This document shows positions 1-9,049 of a stretch of DNA of 64,000 nt, one piece after another. Where the stretch lies: contig NZ_CP009526.1 of NCBI RefSeq assembly GCF_000969985.1, forward strand, positions 4,526,001 through 4,590,000. Direction: 5' to 3'. Numbering within the stretch: the first letter of the stretch is position 1; the number at the start of each line of letters is the position of its first letter. The notes under the pieces are model-generated. The model was given only the letters and a program-made list of their open reading frames with translations, was not told where the DNA came from and did no database searches. A program made the translations under genes and the position numbers. The stretch is from Methanosarcina barkeri str. Wiesmoor. GTDB taxonomy: Archaea > Halobacteriota > Methanosarcinia > Methanosarcinales > Methanosarcinaceae.

Positions 1-263
1 TTTGTAAAGAAATAGATACAGAGTTTTTAAATGACGCACCAGGAAGCATAAAAGGAGATTACGAAAACAAGGTTACTAACTTTATCTTAACCGTTTCAGA
101 TAATGGAGTTGGCATCCCAGAAAACATTAATTTAGAAGATTCTGGCACTCTTGGCTTTCAGTTAATTGCTATCCTTGTAGACCAACTAGAAGGCAAATTT
201 GAATTAAAAAGAAACTCTGGAACTGAATTTTTTATAAAATTTGCAATACCGGAAAAGGAATAA
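1..263 (+). CDS. Sensor histidine kinase, C-terminal end (partial)
   Basis: The reading frame is open from the left window edge (first full codon at position 3) to a TAA at 261-263, giving 86 visible residues. It shows the end of a GHKL/HATPase_c ATP-binding domain: the G1 box DNGVGIP, a G2-like stretch GTLGFQLI, and the final strand GTEFFIKFAIP. Such C-terminal domains phosphorylate a histidine in two-component or soluble sensor kinases. Sensor domains lie outside the window, so the signal cannot be guessed. The spacing of G1 to G2 and the short C-terminus fit the HWE/HisKA_2-like kinases common in Methanosarcina; that subfamily call is inference. Confidence 0.8.
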   Translation, partial: CKEIDTEFLNDAPGSIKGDYENKVTNFILTVSDNGVGIPENINLEDSGTLGFQLIAILVDQLEGKFELKRNSGTEFFIKFAIPEKE

Positions 264-1034
264 GAATTTTCTCAGGGACTTTCGTTACTCTTATATTTAA
301 GTTGTACAGTAAATATGGTATATAATTTCAATCTTCAGAAAAGTTTAGAATCACTAACATTTCACCGGTTATTGCACCAACTCTGGATATAAATAAGAAC
401 AACAGTGTCTGTCAGTTATTGAAAAATCGAATATATAAAAATTTTTATATGTTTACTTAAAAATAACAAATCCACTCATTTTTTATAATTGATTGACAAT
501 TCACGGGCATAACCTAAGAAAGGTTGATTTTATTACATTTAATGGTGTTTAACAATGTCCAAAAAAACTTCTAAACCAATATCTCGTAGAGAACACGATC
601 AAATGAAACGCAGTAGAATAAATAATAGCACACAATCATCGGATAATAAAGGTATAATTGAAAAATGCAAGAACCTTCTCAAGAAAAAAAACTAAGAAAA
701 TTAAGTAAATAAGATTTAAAATTAATTTTACCATAATTTCAAGTTCACTATGCGTTTTAGGTAGAGAAGAGAAACAAAGTTTTTATAATCATTTAAAGGC
801 TGTTGATTATTTAGTCCTTTTTATTCATACTATTTTTACTTTTGTTTCCCACCTCTTTTTTAATATAAACCATTCTTAACGTTATTTTTACTTTATCTCC
901 AGATTTGAACCTTTTTTACATTCCAATCTTTACTTCTCGTTGTCAAAGATGTCAAACTGCAAGCAGTGTTAAACAGGTCAGCAAGCAGACAATTTATTAA
1001 ACATAGACGATTTTATTGAATTGGGGAAATTATC
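264..1034. other. AT-rich intergenic region
   Basis: About 770 bases between the kinase fragment and the peroxiredoxin. Apart from one possible small basic ORF (555-695), I see no coding signal. A small inverted repeat, AACCT/AGGTT, lies near 513-527. Confidence 0.5.
555..695 (+). CDS. Possible small basic protein (46 aa)
   Basis: An ATG-initiated 46-codon frame begins MSKKTSKPISRREHDQMKRS and ends in a run of lysines (KNLLKKKN). It is hydrophilic, strongly basic and has no cysteines or membrane segment. A weak purine-rich patch (GGTG) lies about 10 bases before the ATG. It matches no family I recognise. It could be a small nucleic-acid-binding protein or a chance ORF in AT-rich DNA. Confidence 0.3.
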   Translation: MSKKTSKPISRREHDQMKRSRINNSTQSSDNKGIIEKCKNLLKKKN

Positions 1035-1511
1035 ATGAGTGGGATTAAAATCGGAGACAAAATCCAGGATTTCAGGCTAAGAGACCATAAACAGAAAGAA
1101 GTACATCTATATGATTTCGCTGGCAAGAAAGTTCTTTTATCATTCCATCCACTCGCCTGGACAAGCGTGTGTGCAGAACAGATGAAATCACTTGAGGAAA
1201 ACTACGAAATGTTCACAAGATTGAACACGGTGGCTTTTGGTATAAGTGTGGATCCCATACCATCAAAAAGAGCCTGGGCTAAGGAACTTGGAATTACACA
1301 TATCAAGCTTCTTTCAGACTTCTGGCCGCATGGGGAGGTTGCCAGATCATATGGAATATTCAGAGAAAAAGAGGGGGTCTCTCAGAGGGCGAACATAATT
1401 ATTGACGAGGAACAGAAGGTTATATTCTTCGAAGAGTACCCTATGCATGAACTTCCTGATATAACAAAAATTGCAAAAATTCTGAAACAGGGGAGTAAGG
1501 TTCAGCTCTAA
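1035..1511 (+). CDS. Peroxiredoxin (AhpC/TSA family, one-Cys type)
   Basis: A 158-residue thioredoxin-fold peroxidase that should reduce hydrogen peroxide and alkyl hydroperoxides in the cytoplasm. The active-site motif PLAWTSVC (residues 39-46) fits PxxxTxxC, with Cys46 as the peroxidatic cysteine. No other cysteine is present, so it must work as a one-Cys enzyme or use an external thiol partner. The N-terminus (IGDKIQDFRLRDH) and the later SDFWPHGEVARSYG segment are typical of the BCP/AhpE-like branch. A GGGGAAAT ribosome site precedes the ATG. It stands alone, with no reductase gene beside it. Methanogens are strict anaerobes, so a role in oxygen-stress defence is expected from the family. 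Confidence 0.9.
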   Translation: MSGIKIGDKIQDFRLRDHKQKEVHLYDFAGKKVLLSFHPLAWTSVCAEQMKSLEENYEMFTRLNTVAFGISVDPIPSKRAWAKELGITHIKLLSDFWPHGEVARSYGIFREKEGVSQRANIIIDEEQKVIFFEEYPMHELPDITKIAKILKQGSKVQL

Positions 1512-1656
1512 AAAACAAAGCAGTAGAGATAACATAAGTAATAAAACCACAGGAACCAAGAAGGGAGAAAGTAAACAACGAATCACAGAATGAAGGTGGT
1601 AAAGAGAAAAAGGTCAGAAAACCCACCGTTTCAATAATTATTCTCTTATTTGCTCT

Positions 1657-1750
1657 TCAAATTTTATTATATATTATTCAAATTTTATTATATATTATTC
1701 AAATTTTATTATATATTATTCAAATTTTATTATATATTATTCAAATTTTT
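1657..1750. repeat. 21-nt tandem repeat, 4 copies plus a partial
   Basis: Four near-perfect copies of a 21-nt unit (TCAAATTTTATTATATATTA plus T) start at 1657, 1678, 1699 and 1720, followed by a partial copy at 1741. The array is pure A/T apart from one C per unit, and lies in the 394-bp gap between two convergent genes. Confidence 0.9.
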
Positions 1751-1780
1751 TCATTTTATTTATTCCGAATTATCCACATA

Positions 1781-1893
1781 GGACTTACGCACTCAAGATA
1801 CAAAACCAAGCACAATAAGCGGCGTAATTAGAGATTCTTTTTAGACCGTTAAAGTTTAACGCTATCGATTTCCCGTTTCAACCGCGTAAGTCT
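1781..1893. mobile_element. MITE-like remnant with ACTTACGC inverted ends
   Basis: GGACTTACGC at 1781-1790 is matched 9/10 by the reverse complement of GCGTAAGTCT at 1884-1893. The ~113-bp interior has no ORF. Its right half resembles 20950-21000 (shared GATTTCCC...TTCAACCGC core), which supports a dispersed repeat rather than chance. The parent insertion sequence is not in the window. Confidence 0.45.
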
Positions 1894-1905
1894 TGCACGT
1901 ATGAT

Positions 1906-2874
1906 TTAGCCCATTGTAAATTCCATACTACTTAATTCCGTATCAATTCCCTCAAAGAGTTCTCTCAGTGCTATCCTGAGTCTGCGGACCTCTACCTGCC
2001 AGATTCTTTTGCTAACCTGCTTGTCTCCCCCGGCTTTAACAGCTGCCATCCAGGAGTATTTTCTGGCGATTTTTTTGTTGTTTGAGGGAAAACGAAAGGC
2101 TTTTCCAGTTTTCTGGTTAGTGTACTTTTCGTTGATCAGAAATTCATATATTTCCTGAACTCTTTCAAGTAGTTTTTTTTCACTTTCTGACCCTGAATAT
2201 CCAAAAAGCACAAGATTCCAGAGGCGGAACTGCACATTATGAAGCTCGTGAGAAAGGTTCTCGGAAACCGAGACTTCCAGCATCTTCTTGAACTCAAGAT
2301 AAATGTCCGTGTTTCCTAAGCCTGAAGGCAGAATGTTTCCAAGCGAGATCATAACGTGAATACATTCATGAAAAAGAATTCTGGCTATCAGGAACTCAAC
2401 TCTCTCCTGTAAGTTCCAGAATTTTTTTACAATATCTTCATCCCAGAGCTGGTAAGGGTTAATGAGGATCATGGACCTGTAGACAATCCTTTTTTCTTTC
2501 TGTGAGACCAGACGCTTGGGATAAAGAGTCATTCCCAGTATTTTTCCGAAAAATTGAACCCTGACAGCCAAATCCCAGCAGTACTCCCATTCCCCTGAAC
2601 TTATACACTTTATCCTGTAATAGTTTCCATCAAAGTGAACTTTCTCAAGCAGTCGGTACATATCTTTACTGTGTACCTTGATCAATGACTTTATCATGGG
2701 TTCCCTATAGATCCGAAGGTCAAGATAAGGCACATTCGGGATTGAAGCAGGAAGTGAAGCAGAAAGTGAAGTCGGCGAGAAAATATTCAGATCCTGGAAT
2801 CCATAAGACCATAAATTTGAGTTCCCGTCCAAACAATTGACTTCCTTATCAACTGGCATGGTCTTTTTTTTCAT
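1906..2874 (-). CDS. Hypothetical protein with an HExxH motif
   Basis: A 322-residue protein from the ATG at 2874. An in-frame TTG six codons further upstream is possible, but GAGGGGA six bases before the ATG decides for the ATG. The segment RILFHECIHVMISLG (HECIH at about 169-173) matches the HExxH zinc-metalloprotease signature in a helix. I could not place a third zinc ligand with certainty, so peptidase activity is only suggested. No signal peptide or membrane segment is visible, and the C-terminus is rich in Arg and Lys. It converges with the peroxiredoxin and lies downstream of the thiF-like gene on the same strand, 133 bases apart. I do not recognise the family. Confidence 0.75.
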   Translation of the reverse strand: MKKKTMPVDKEVNCLDGNSNLWSYGFQDLNIFSPTSLSASLPASIPNVPYLDLRIYREPMIKSLIKVHSKDMYRLLEKVHFDGNYYRIKCISSGEWEYCWDLAVRVQFFGKILGMTLYPKRLVSQKEKRIVYRSMILINPYQLWDEDIVKKFWNLQERVEFLIARILFHECIHVMISLGNILPSGLGNTDIYLEFKKMLEVSVSENLSHELHNVQFRLWNLVLFGYSGSESEKKLLERVQEIYEFLINEKYTNQKTGKAFRFPSNNKKIARKYSWMAAVKAGGDKQVSKRIWQVEVRRLRIALRELFEGIDTELSSMEFTMG

Positions 2875-3007
2875 CAAATTCCCCTCGTACAAGATCCCCT
2901 GTAATAAGAATCCTATGTGATATTATTACTGAAGATATATATAAATTGGTCAATAGACGGCAGGGAATTGAAATAAAGAGATACCCTGACTTAAAATGGT
3001 AAAGATC

Positions 3008-3751
3008 TCATTTATCTCTACATGTTTCCTTAATATTCCCACAAACAGGACAATTATTTAGCTTTGAGAGTGAAATCTCACTGAAATTTCCGGAAAGTCC
3101 ATTCCAGAACAGAAGGCGACCTTCCAGAAGCTTCCCCTGTCCTGTCAGGAATTTAATTACTTCATTTGCCTGGATGGAACCTATGATCCCTGGGGTTGCC
3201 CCTAAAACTGGAAAAACTTCCTTTTTGGAAATGCGTGGAAAAATACAGTAAAAACAAGGAGTTTTTCCAGGCACTATTGTTGTCACCTGGCCGTCATAGC
3301 CGGTAACTGCCCCATGTATTAAAGGAATCCTTCTTTTTATGGCAAGCTTGTTAAGCATATGCCTAGTTTCGAGGTTATCAAGCGCATCAACTATAACGTC
3401 ACATTCAGGAACCAGAGCTTCGAGATTTGATTCGGTAAGCATCTCTGCTATGGTTTCAACCTCGATATCCGGGTTCATGGAGAGCAGTTTTTCCTTTGCT
3501 GATTCTATCTTAAGCCTCCCTATATCCTTTTGATGGTGAAGGAACTGCCTATTTAGATTGCTAGGATCCACGGAATCGAAATCCGCAAGAATTATTTTTC
3601 CAACTCCTGCTATTGCAAGATAGGTGGAAACCGGGCTCCCCAGCCCGCCTGCCCCGGCAACCAGCACTTTTGCTTTCTTCAACTTTTCCTGTCCCTCTTC
3701 CCCAAAAAGAAGGATCTGCCGGCTGTATTTTTCACGTTCGAAATCATTCAT
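3008..3751 (-). CDS. ThiF/MoeB/HesA-family E1-like adenylyltransferase
   Basis: A 247-residue enzyme expected to adenylate the C-terminal glycine of a small ubiquitin-fold sulfur carrier (MoaD, ThiS or an archaeal SAMP) for molybdopterin, thiamine or tRNA thiolation, or for protein tagging. Visible motifs: nucleotide loop GAGGLG (33-38), DFDSVDPSNLNRQF (57-70) with the catalytic Arg, DALDN (122-126), and two CxxC zinc pairs (C166/C169 and C234/C237). The region where ThiF and many E1s carry a catalytic cysteine (between about 171 and 185, before LGATPGIIGSIQANEVIK) contains none, so it probably stops at adenylation, as MoeB does. No carrier-protein gene is adjacent, so the partner is unknown. 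Confidence 0.9.
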   Translation of the reverse strand: MNDFEREKYSRQILLFGEEGQEKLKKAKVLVAGAGGLGSPVSTYLAIAGVGKIILADFDSVDPSNLNRQFLHHQKDIGRLKIESAKEKLLSMNPDIEVETIAEMLTESNLEALVPECDVIVDALDNLETRHMLNKLAIKRRIPLIHGAVTGYDGQVTTIVPGKTPCFYCIFPRISKKEVFPVLGATPGIIGSIQANEVIKFLTGQGKLLEGRLLFWNGLSGNFSEISLSKLNNCPVCGNIKETCRDK

Positions 3752-4231
3752 GCAAGGACTCCGGAATTCGATATATTTTTAGAATGCTATTTCTATTTTT
3801 TCGTCACCAGGAATATTCTCACTCAGGTGAATTTAAATCATTCTTCTTAATCATCACCTTTCTTATGCATAATTTCTTCGGATGGTTAAAAGGCAGGATC
3901 ATCAGGACTGCAGGAACTCTAATCAAGGTAGATACCAACCCAACTTTAATTAAGGTGGATACCAGCCCAGAACAAAAAGTCTGATAAAAATCTGGGCTTT
4001 AGTAGTATCAAAGCAGAAAGGTATATCACTGAGAAGAAACATAATCCGCAGGCATATTGGTGGTAGGGACAATAATTTTTAGAAAAATTAATTAAGGCAA
4101 GGCCCATAAAAATAGGAAGTTCATTTTTTTACATTATTCTAACCGTCTATTGCAGTTCAATACTGTAGCATCTTTCTCACATACTAGAGGCAGGATGCTG
4201 AAAAAAAGAAATTTATAAAGGTCTTGAAATT
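3752..4231. other. Intergenic region between divergent genes
   Basis: This 480-bp gap separates the minus-strand thiF-like gene from the plus-strand ravA-like gene and must hold both promoters. It contains the 27-nt direct repeat at 3915-3968. No further gene is supported. Confidence 0.5.
3915..3968. repeat. 27-nt direct repeat, 2 copies
   Basis: Two abutting 27-nt copies (3915-3941 and 3942-3968) differ at four positions, all transitions. Core: AAGGT(A/G)GATACCA. It lies in the thiF-like/ravA-like intergenic region. Confidence 0.8.
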
Positions 4232-5752
4232 ATGAGAGTCCTGGATTTAAAGAATACGGTCATCACTATCAAACAGGAGTTTTCAGGCTATTTTAAAGAA
4301 CGAGATGCTGAAATTAACGGGTCTCTTCTTGCACTCCTTTCTGGCGAACATGTCCTTTTACTTGGCCCACCTGGAACTGCAAAAACCCTGCTTGCAAGCA
4401 AAATCTGCGAAACTATAGATGGAGGAAACTTTTTTCATTATCTTCTGACCCGCTTTTCCACGCCTGAAGAGGTATTTGGACCGCTTTCCCTTAAGGCGCT
4501 TGAGAGGGACGAGTTCAGCAGGCGGATAGAGGGTTACCTTCCAACTGCGCATATTGCTTTGCTGGATGAGATTTTCAAGGCAAATAGTTCCATCTTAAAC
4601 AGCATGTTAACTGTACTGAATGAGAGGAAATATCATAACGGCAAGGAGCTTATTGAGGTGCCTCTTTTTACTGTTTTTGGAGCTTCCAACGAGCTGCCGG
4701 AAGAAGACGAAAGCCTCGAAGCCCTTTACGACCGTTTTTTGTTCCGATACAAAGTGGATTATATCCAGCACGAAGAGAACCTTGAAGACCTGATCTTCAA
4801 AAACACCGAAGATTTCGTGCCCTCAACGAAACTCAGTATAGAAGACATAAAGGAAACGCAAAAAAGAGCAAGAGACCTCCCTGTTGATCCTGAGGTTCGG
4901 TCAATTATAAAGGCACTCCGGAGAGAACTCAGGAACTCAAATATTTTTGTCTCGGACCGACGCTGGAAGAAAATTGTAAATATACTCAGAGTAGCTTCAT
5001 TCGTAAACGGACATACCAGTGTAGACCGGATGACTGCTGTCCTGCTGCAGCACGTACTCTGGGAAGTGCCGGAACAGAAGGAAGCAATCAGGAAACTTAT
5101 TCTGGACAGGGTTGTTTCAGGGGGCACGGATACTGGCAAATTTAAACTGGATGTCCTTGATCTGAAAAACTCCATTTACGGTTGTTTGCAGCAGGAACTG
5201 CCGGATCTGGTAGCCTGTAATAAGTGCTACGAAGAAGAGAGAAGGACAACAGGCGGCTTGAAAAGCTCAAGGTTTTCAGGGGTCAAAGCGCAGAGGAGCC
5301 TCACATTCGACAATTCCCTTGACCTGCTGAAACACCATACCGAGTTTCCTACCCATACCTACAGTTTCGGGCTCGATTATAGCAATGTCAACAGTTCCTT
5401 GAGCCTCGAATCCCTGGCAGAACAATTCCTCAGAAAATACGGGTTTGAATTCAAGATCAGCCTTGATTATGGAGATAAGAAGCTCTATGAAAAAGAGTAC
5501 GAAAATCTGGAAGAAAGACTGAACTATTTCAAAAAGCAAATCCAGGAAGAAGAAAAAGCGCTTGAAGAAACCCTTCGGGAAAATATCTGGGTTTCAGGGC
5601 AGGACAGCCAGGAAATCCTGATGAAATATCGCTCCAAAAATACCGATGTTTACGAGATTGCAAACAGTCTAAACGAAGTAAGGCTCCTGCTTGAAAAACC
5701 CAGAGTATTTGATGTAACCATTGAAAAAGCAGGAGAGGTAGTTGAAACTTAA
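4232..5752 (+). CDS. ravA: RavA-like MoxR-family AAA+ ATPase
   Basis: A 506-residue MoxR AAA+ ATPase. Walker A is GPPGTAKT (45-52), Walker B is IALLDE (108-113), followed by the MoxR-typical FKANSSILNSMLTVLNERKYHNG and the sensor-1 segment VFGASNELPEEDESLEALYDRFLFR. The C-terminal third is charged and helical (EYENLEERLNYFKKQIQEEEKALEE), where bacterial RavA carries its LARA region. MoxR proteins act as chaperones that insert cofactors or remodel complexes with a VWA partner. That partner is the next gene (5942-7780), separated by 189 bases of tandem repeats. The length is close to E. coli RavA. Its clients in archaea are unknown. Confidence 0.88.
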   Translation: MRVLDLKNTVITIKQEFSGYFKERDAEINGSLLALLSGEHVLLLGPPGTAKTLLASKICETIDGGNFFHYLLTRFSTPEEVFGPLSLKALERDEFSRRIEGYLPTAHIALLDEIFKANSSILNSMLTVLNERKYHNGKELIEVPLFTVFGASNELPEEDESLEALYDRFLFRYKVDYIQHEENLEDLIFKNTEDFVPSTKLSIEDIKETQKRARDLPVDPEVRSIIKALRRELRNSNIFVSDRRWKKIVNILRVASFVNGHTSVDRMTAVLLQHVLWEVPEQKEAIRKLILDRVVSGGTDTGKFKLDVLDLKNSIYGCLQQELPDLVACNKCYEEERRTTGGLKSSRFSGVKAQRSLTFDNSLDLLKHHTEFPTHTYSFGLDYSNVNSSLSLESLAEQFLRKYGFEFKISLDYGDKKLYEKEYENLEERLNYFKKQIQEEEKALEETLRENIWVSGQDSQEILMKYRSKNTDVYEIANSLNEVRLLLEKPRVFDVTIEKAGEVVET

Positions 5753-5762
5753 GAACTTCTAG

Positions 5763-5846
5763 AATATAGCTGAAAATTACTAAAATATAACTGAAAATTA
5801 CTAAAATATAACTGAAAATTACTAAAATATAACTGAAAAATCTCTG
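5763..5846. repeat. 21-nt tandem repeat between the ravA-like and viaA-like genes
   Basis: Units AATATAACTGAAAATTACTA plus A start at 5763, 5784 and 5805, with a diverged copy at 5826. A second, unrelated 21-nt duplication (ACTTAACTAAAAACTCCTAA) follows at about 5870-5912. Together they fill most of the intergenic gap inside this probable operon. Confidence 0.85.
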
Positions 5847-5941
5847 AAATATAATAGATAAGAAGACAACTTAACTAAAAACTCCTAAAACTTAACTAAA
5901 AACTCCTAAAACTTTGGAGAATTTCCGGAAAAGGAAAAAAT

Positions 5942-7780
5942 ATGCAGGAATTAAAAAAGCGGAAGGAAGATTTTGAGGGTATTCACGGATCCGGCTCATC
6001 TTTATCGTTTAGCCATGCCTTCAATCCTTCCACAATATTGAATATTGAGCTCAGGGATGTCCTGGCAACTCCACGAAAGATTCCAAGGCAAGTAAGGGAA
6101 GAAATTGCAGAAATTCTTATTTATGAGCTATTTTCAGAAGATGGGTACGAAATAAAAGATGAAAAGCTGTTTATGAGAAAATTTGGAGCTTTTTATCCAA
6201 TTTTTATAGGTTTAAGGGATTTTGGAGTTTGGAATGAAATAAAAACTCTTACCGGAGCCAACAATCTGGCAGGTGTTTTTATACTCAGAGCCCTACTTGA
6301 AGAACTTTTTACACTTCTGGATGACTATGGAAAATTGGAATCTAAATTTTCAAAAAAGTTCGCAAGAAACCTGGAAAAAAGCCTTAAAGCTCTGAGGAAG
6401 CTAATCGATGAAACTCAATCGGCATGGGAACAAAACAGAATAAGAGATCTTGAGGAAAATTTCTGGTTTCAGGAAAATCCTAACATATCCAATCAACAGG
6501 CAACTCAGGAAAACAAACAGGAAAATCCTCTCGAACAAGAAAGTTCCCTTACACAGGAGAATTCTCTTCCACAGGAGAGTTCTCTTCCACAGGAGAGTTC
6601 CTTCCAGCAGGAAAATTCTCTTGAGCAGGAGAGTTCCTTCCAGCAGGAAAGTTCTCTGCAAGACCCTGAGCATGAGAACTGGGAAAATCCAGATATACAG
6701 GCTGGAAATACTGCGGAATCCGAAAGACTTGCTTCAATGACTCTGAACTTCATGTCTTCAGAGAAGGCAGGAGAAGTACTGGATTCTGTTATAGAAGAAA
6801 GCATAGCTGCAAAAATTGAAGAGCTTATCCCTGTGCTTGAAGACCACCTTGAAATGCTAGAAATTCTCTCAATGCTCTTTCCGGGCAGAGCCTGGGATTA
6901 CTCCTTGAAGGCTCTTCACAGAGAATATTTTGGAAACCTTGAAAAATACGCCGCACTTCTTAGAAAGAGCTCGGCAATTCACGAAATTCTTGAGCAGGTA
7001 GGAAGAATCGAACTTGAGTACGGCTCAAAAAAGCTGAGTTTATCTCCGTATAGCAAAAGCGAAGTCCATTCGGTTACCTTTTCAGGCGATCTCCGTACAT
7101 TACTTCCAGCAGAAACCGTAAAGCTAAAAAATCCTCTACTGAAGCGTAAATTCTATGCTGATATGCTTGAAGGAAAACTCCTGACCTACCAGCTAAAAGG
7201 AGAAAACTGGAACTCGGATAGTGCCGGAAAAAAGAGAAAAGGACCTGTAGTCGCCCTTGTAGATACCTCGGCGTCGATGAGAGGAAGCCCAGAGCTTCTT
7301 GCAAAAGCTGTAGTTCTGGCAGTTACGCGAAGAATGTTGACAGAAAACAGGGATGTTAAAGTGATTCTCTTCTCCTCTAAGTGGCAGACAGTCGAAATTG
7401 AACTTACAAATAAAAAGCGTATGGGTGAGGAGTTTCTGGAGTTCCTGAAATTTACTTTCGGCGGAGGCACTGATTTTAATACCGCACTTCGAGCAGGCCT
7501 TAAGGCTATGAAAAACGAAAAAGCTTTCGAGGGAGCTGATCTTCTTTTCCTTACCGATGGTTATTCCGAACTCTCAGAAAAGCCCCTTATTCGGGAATGG
7601 AATGAGATAAAAGCCGAAAGAAGAGCCCGGATCTTTTCCCTGATTATCGGAAATTATGATGCCGGCGGACTGCAACAGATTTCGGATCACACGTATCTTA
7701 TAGGGAATGCCGAAAACTGGAATGTTGCAGAAAGTCCTGCAAGTTTTGTGAAAGCTATAAGCAAACCTTATAGGTTTTAA
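5942..7780 (+). CDS. viaA: ViaA-like VWA-domain protein
   Basis: A 612-residue protein that ends in a von Willebrand factor A domain with an intact metal-ion site: DTSAS at 441-445, then GGGTDF and LTDGYSE. VWA proteins of this type bind the ATPase encoded just upstream and couple it to clients. The N-terminal half is helical (LRDVLATPRKIPRQVREEIAE, then long amphipathic stretches), as in ViaA. Between about 190 and 240 lies a Gln/Glu/Ser repeat built from SLPQES/SFQQEN-like units, an insertion not expected in ViaA (E. coli ViaA is near 480 residues). The ribosome site GGAAAAGGA precedes the ATG. It converges with the next gene. Confidence 0.85.
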   Translation: MQELKKRKEDFEGIHGSGSSLSFSHAFNPSTILNIELRDVLATPRKIPRQVREEIAEILIYELFSEDGYEIKDEKLFMRKFGAFYPIFIGLRDFGVWNEIKTLTGANNLAGVFILRALLEELFTLLDDYGKLESKFSKKFARNLEKSLKALRKLIDETQSAWEQNRIRDLEENFWFQENPNISNQQATQENKQENPLEQESSLTQENSLPQESSLPQESSFQQENSLEQESSFQQESSLQDPEHENWENPDIQAGNTAESERLASMTLNFMSSEKAGEVLDSVIEESIAAKIEELIPVLEDHLEMLEILSMLFPGRAWDYSLKALHREYFGNLEKYAALLRKSSAIHEILEQVGRIELEYGSKKLSLSPYSKSEVHSVTFSGDLRTLLPAETVKLKNPLLKRKFYADMLEGKLLTYQLKGENWNSDSAGKKRKGPVVALVDTSASMRGSPELLAKAVVLAVTRRMLTENRDVKVILFSSKWQTVEIELTNKKRMGEEFLEFLKFTFGGGTDFNTALRAGLKAMKNEKAFEGADLLFLTDGYSELSEKPLIREWNEIKAERRARIFSLIIGNYDAGGLQQISDHTYLIGNAENWNVAESPASFVKAISKPYRF

Positions 7781-7872
7781 GTTCCAGGATATTTTTGATT
7801 CTCGAACATTTTTGACTGCGGGACAGTTTTGGCCGCAGAGTATTTTTTAAGATATTCCTGGTCCTTTGTATT

Positions 7873-8619
7873 TCAATGCCTGTGCTTGAAAAGTTTCTGC
7901 AGACCTTCTCCAAAATCTTCCAGGTCTTTCCGTGCCGGGGTCTGGCGCCTGGATATACTTGACAGGACAGAAAATGCGGCCTGTTTACTCCGGCTAGCTC
8001 CTTTAAGCAGCCCGATTTCGATCATTGCAACTATCAATTCGGAAATAATTTTGCGGTCTCTGGGACTCAGGTTATTCCATGTTTCGTTGATCTTTTTCGA
8101 GGAATCAATTATTGATTCTTTTCCTTCGGATGCTATTGTTGAGGCTTTTGAGGAAGCTACTTTTGAGGCACTAATTATCTGTTTTCTTCCATATGAAGCC
8201 GTTTCCAGAAAGATTTTGAAAGCATTCTCTGAGATCTTTTTTAGTCTTGCTCTGTGATTAATAGGGATCTCCTCTCCCGATGCTTTTCGGAAATCACTTT
8301 CAGAGCCTCGGCTCTCCAAAATTTTACGTACCTCTATAAAGATCTCAATAATCTCTTCCTCAGACCTCGTTTTAAGATATTCTCGGAGTTTTTCCATAAG
8401 GTCCGAGTCAATTGGTTCTGAATACGCTTCATAAGAGGGGCTCGGATCGCGGAAACAGTTTCCATCTATCTCAACGTCATCTACCTCAACGAAATCAGCA
8501 TCAATTATAGGACTGGATCCAAAGATAGCTTCACGTGATGAAGCCTTTCTGGATTTGGATTTATTCCGAATCCTGAACCCTGCATCTGAAAGTCTGTCGA
8601 ATACTCTGTCTTTAAGCAA
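7873..8619 (-). CDS. Hypothetical helical charged protein
   Basis: A 248-residue protein starting at a TTG (MLKDRVFDRLSDAGFRIRNK); GGGGTG about nine bases upstream supports this start. It is rich in Ser, Lys, Glu and Arg, with an acidic stretch (IIDADFVEVDDVEIDGN) and long predicted helices (LREYLKTRSEEEIIEIFIEVRKILESRG; LSPRDRKIISELIVAMIEIGLLKGASRSK). There is no signal peptide and no cysteine motif. It is convergent with the VWA gene, with under 100 bases between the stops. The opposite frame here (7829-8257) is Phe/Ser/Leu-rich with no family feature, so the minus-strand frame is preferred. I do not recognise a family. Confidence 0.7.
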   Translation of the reverse strand: MLKDRVFDRLSDAGFRIRNKSKSRKASSREAIFGSSPIIDADFVEVDDVEIDGNCFRDPSPSYEAYSEPIDSDLMEKLREYLKTRSEEEIIEIFIEVRKILESRGSESDFRKASGEEIPINHRARLKKISENAFKIFLETASYGRKQIISASKVASSKASTIASEGKESIIDSSKKINETWNNLSPRDRKIISELIVAMIEIGLLKGASRSKQAAFSVLSSISRRQTPARKDLEDFGEGLQKLFKHRH

Positions 8620-8863
8620 GAAAATGCACCCCTGCTTGAGAATAAATGCCTTCCCTCTTAAAACAAAAAACTTTACTTGCGCGGAAATAATTAGTAGTCA
8701 GCAACTTTAGTATCAACCCTCTGTTAAATATAAGGTTAATTTAATTACCCGCGTATTAATTTTACTATTAACTTATTACCTATCAGGAATTTAATTTTGA
8801 GACTTGATATCTTTTTCTGTTTATTTCTTTTCAGGTATCCTCTTCATATTGAGTGGAAATCCT

Positions 8864-9049
8864 TTAATTTTCACTCAATGAGCTTTTTTCTCTGATTAGT
8901 TGAACCAGAGATGGCATCTCAAACGTACTGCCGACTCTATAACATATGTACTGATATGCACTTATCCCCAGTTTCTTTGCCGTCTGAACAATCGTCATAA
9001 ATGTATCATTTGCCTTTGTTCCTTCCTCTGTTATGGTTTGAAAGCTCAT
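8864..9049 (-). pseudogene. Probable transposase C-terminal fragment
   Basis: A 61-codon frame reads TEEGTKANDTFMTIVQTAKKLGISAYQYICYRVGSTFEMPSLVQLIREKS. This pattern (xxxTxxxTAKKLGIxxYxYIxxR followed by PSLxxLI) looks like the extreme C-terminus of DDE transposases of the IS66-like kind. No upstream catalytic region remains, so I read it as debris rather than a gene. The family assignment rests on pattern memory only. Confidence 0.45.

Noticed and set aside
1657-1750. CRISPR array
   Set aside because: Units abut without spacers; the same is true of all other tandem arrays here, and no cas genes are present.
3613-3984. 123-codon plus-strand frame over the thiF-like start and gap
   Set aside because: The overlapped region is the conserved E1 N-terminus, and the rest is non-coding repeat.
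7829-8257. 142-codon plus-strand frame opposite the 7873-8619 gene
   Set aside because: Phe/Ser/Leu-rich composition with no family feature; the minus-strand frame is longer, has a ribosome site and looks like a normal protein.
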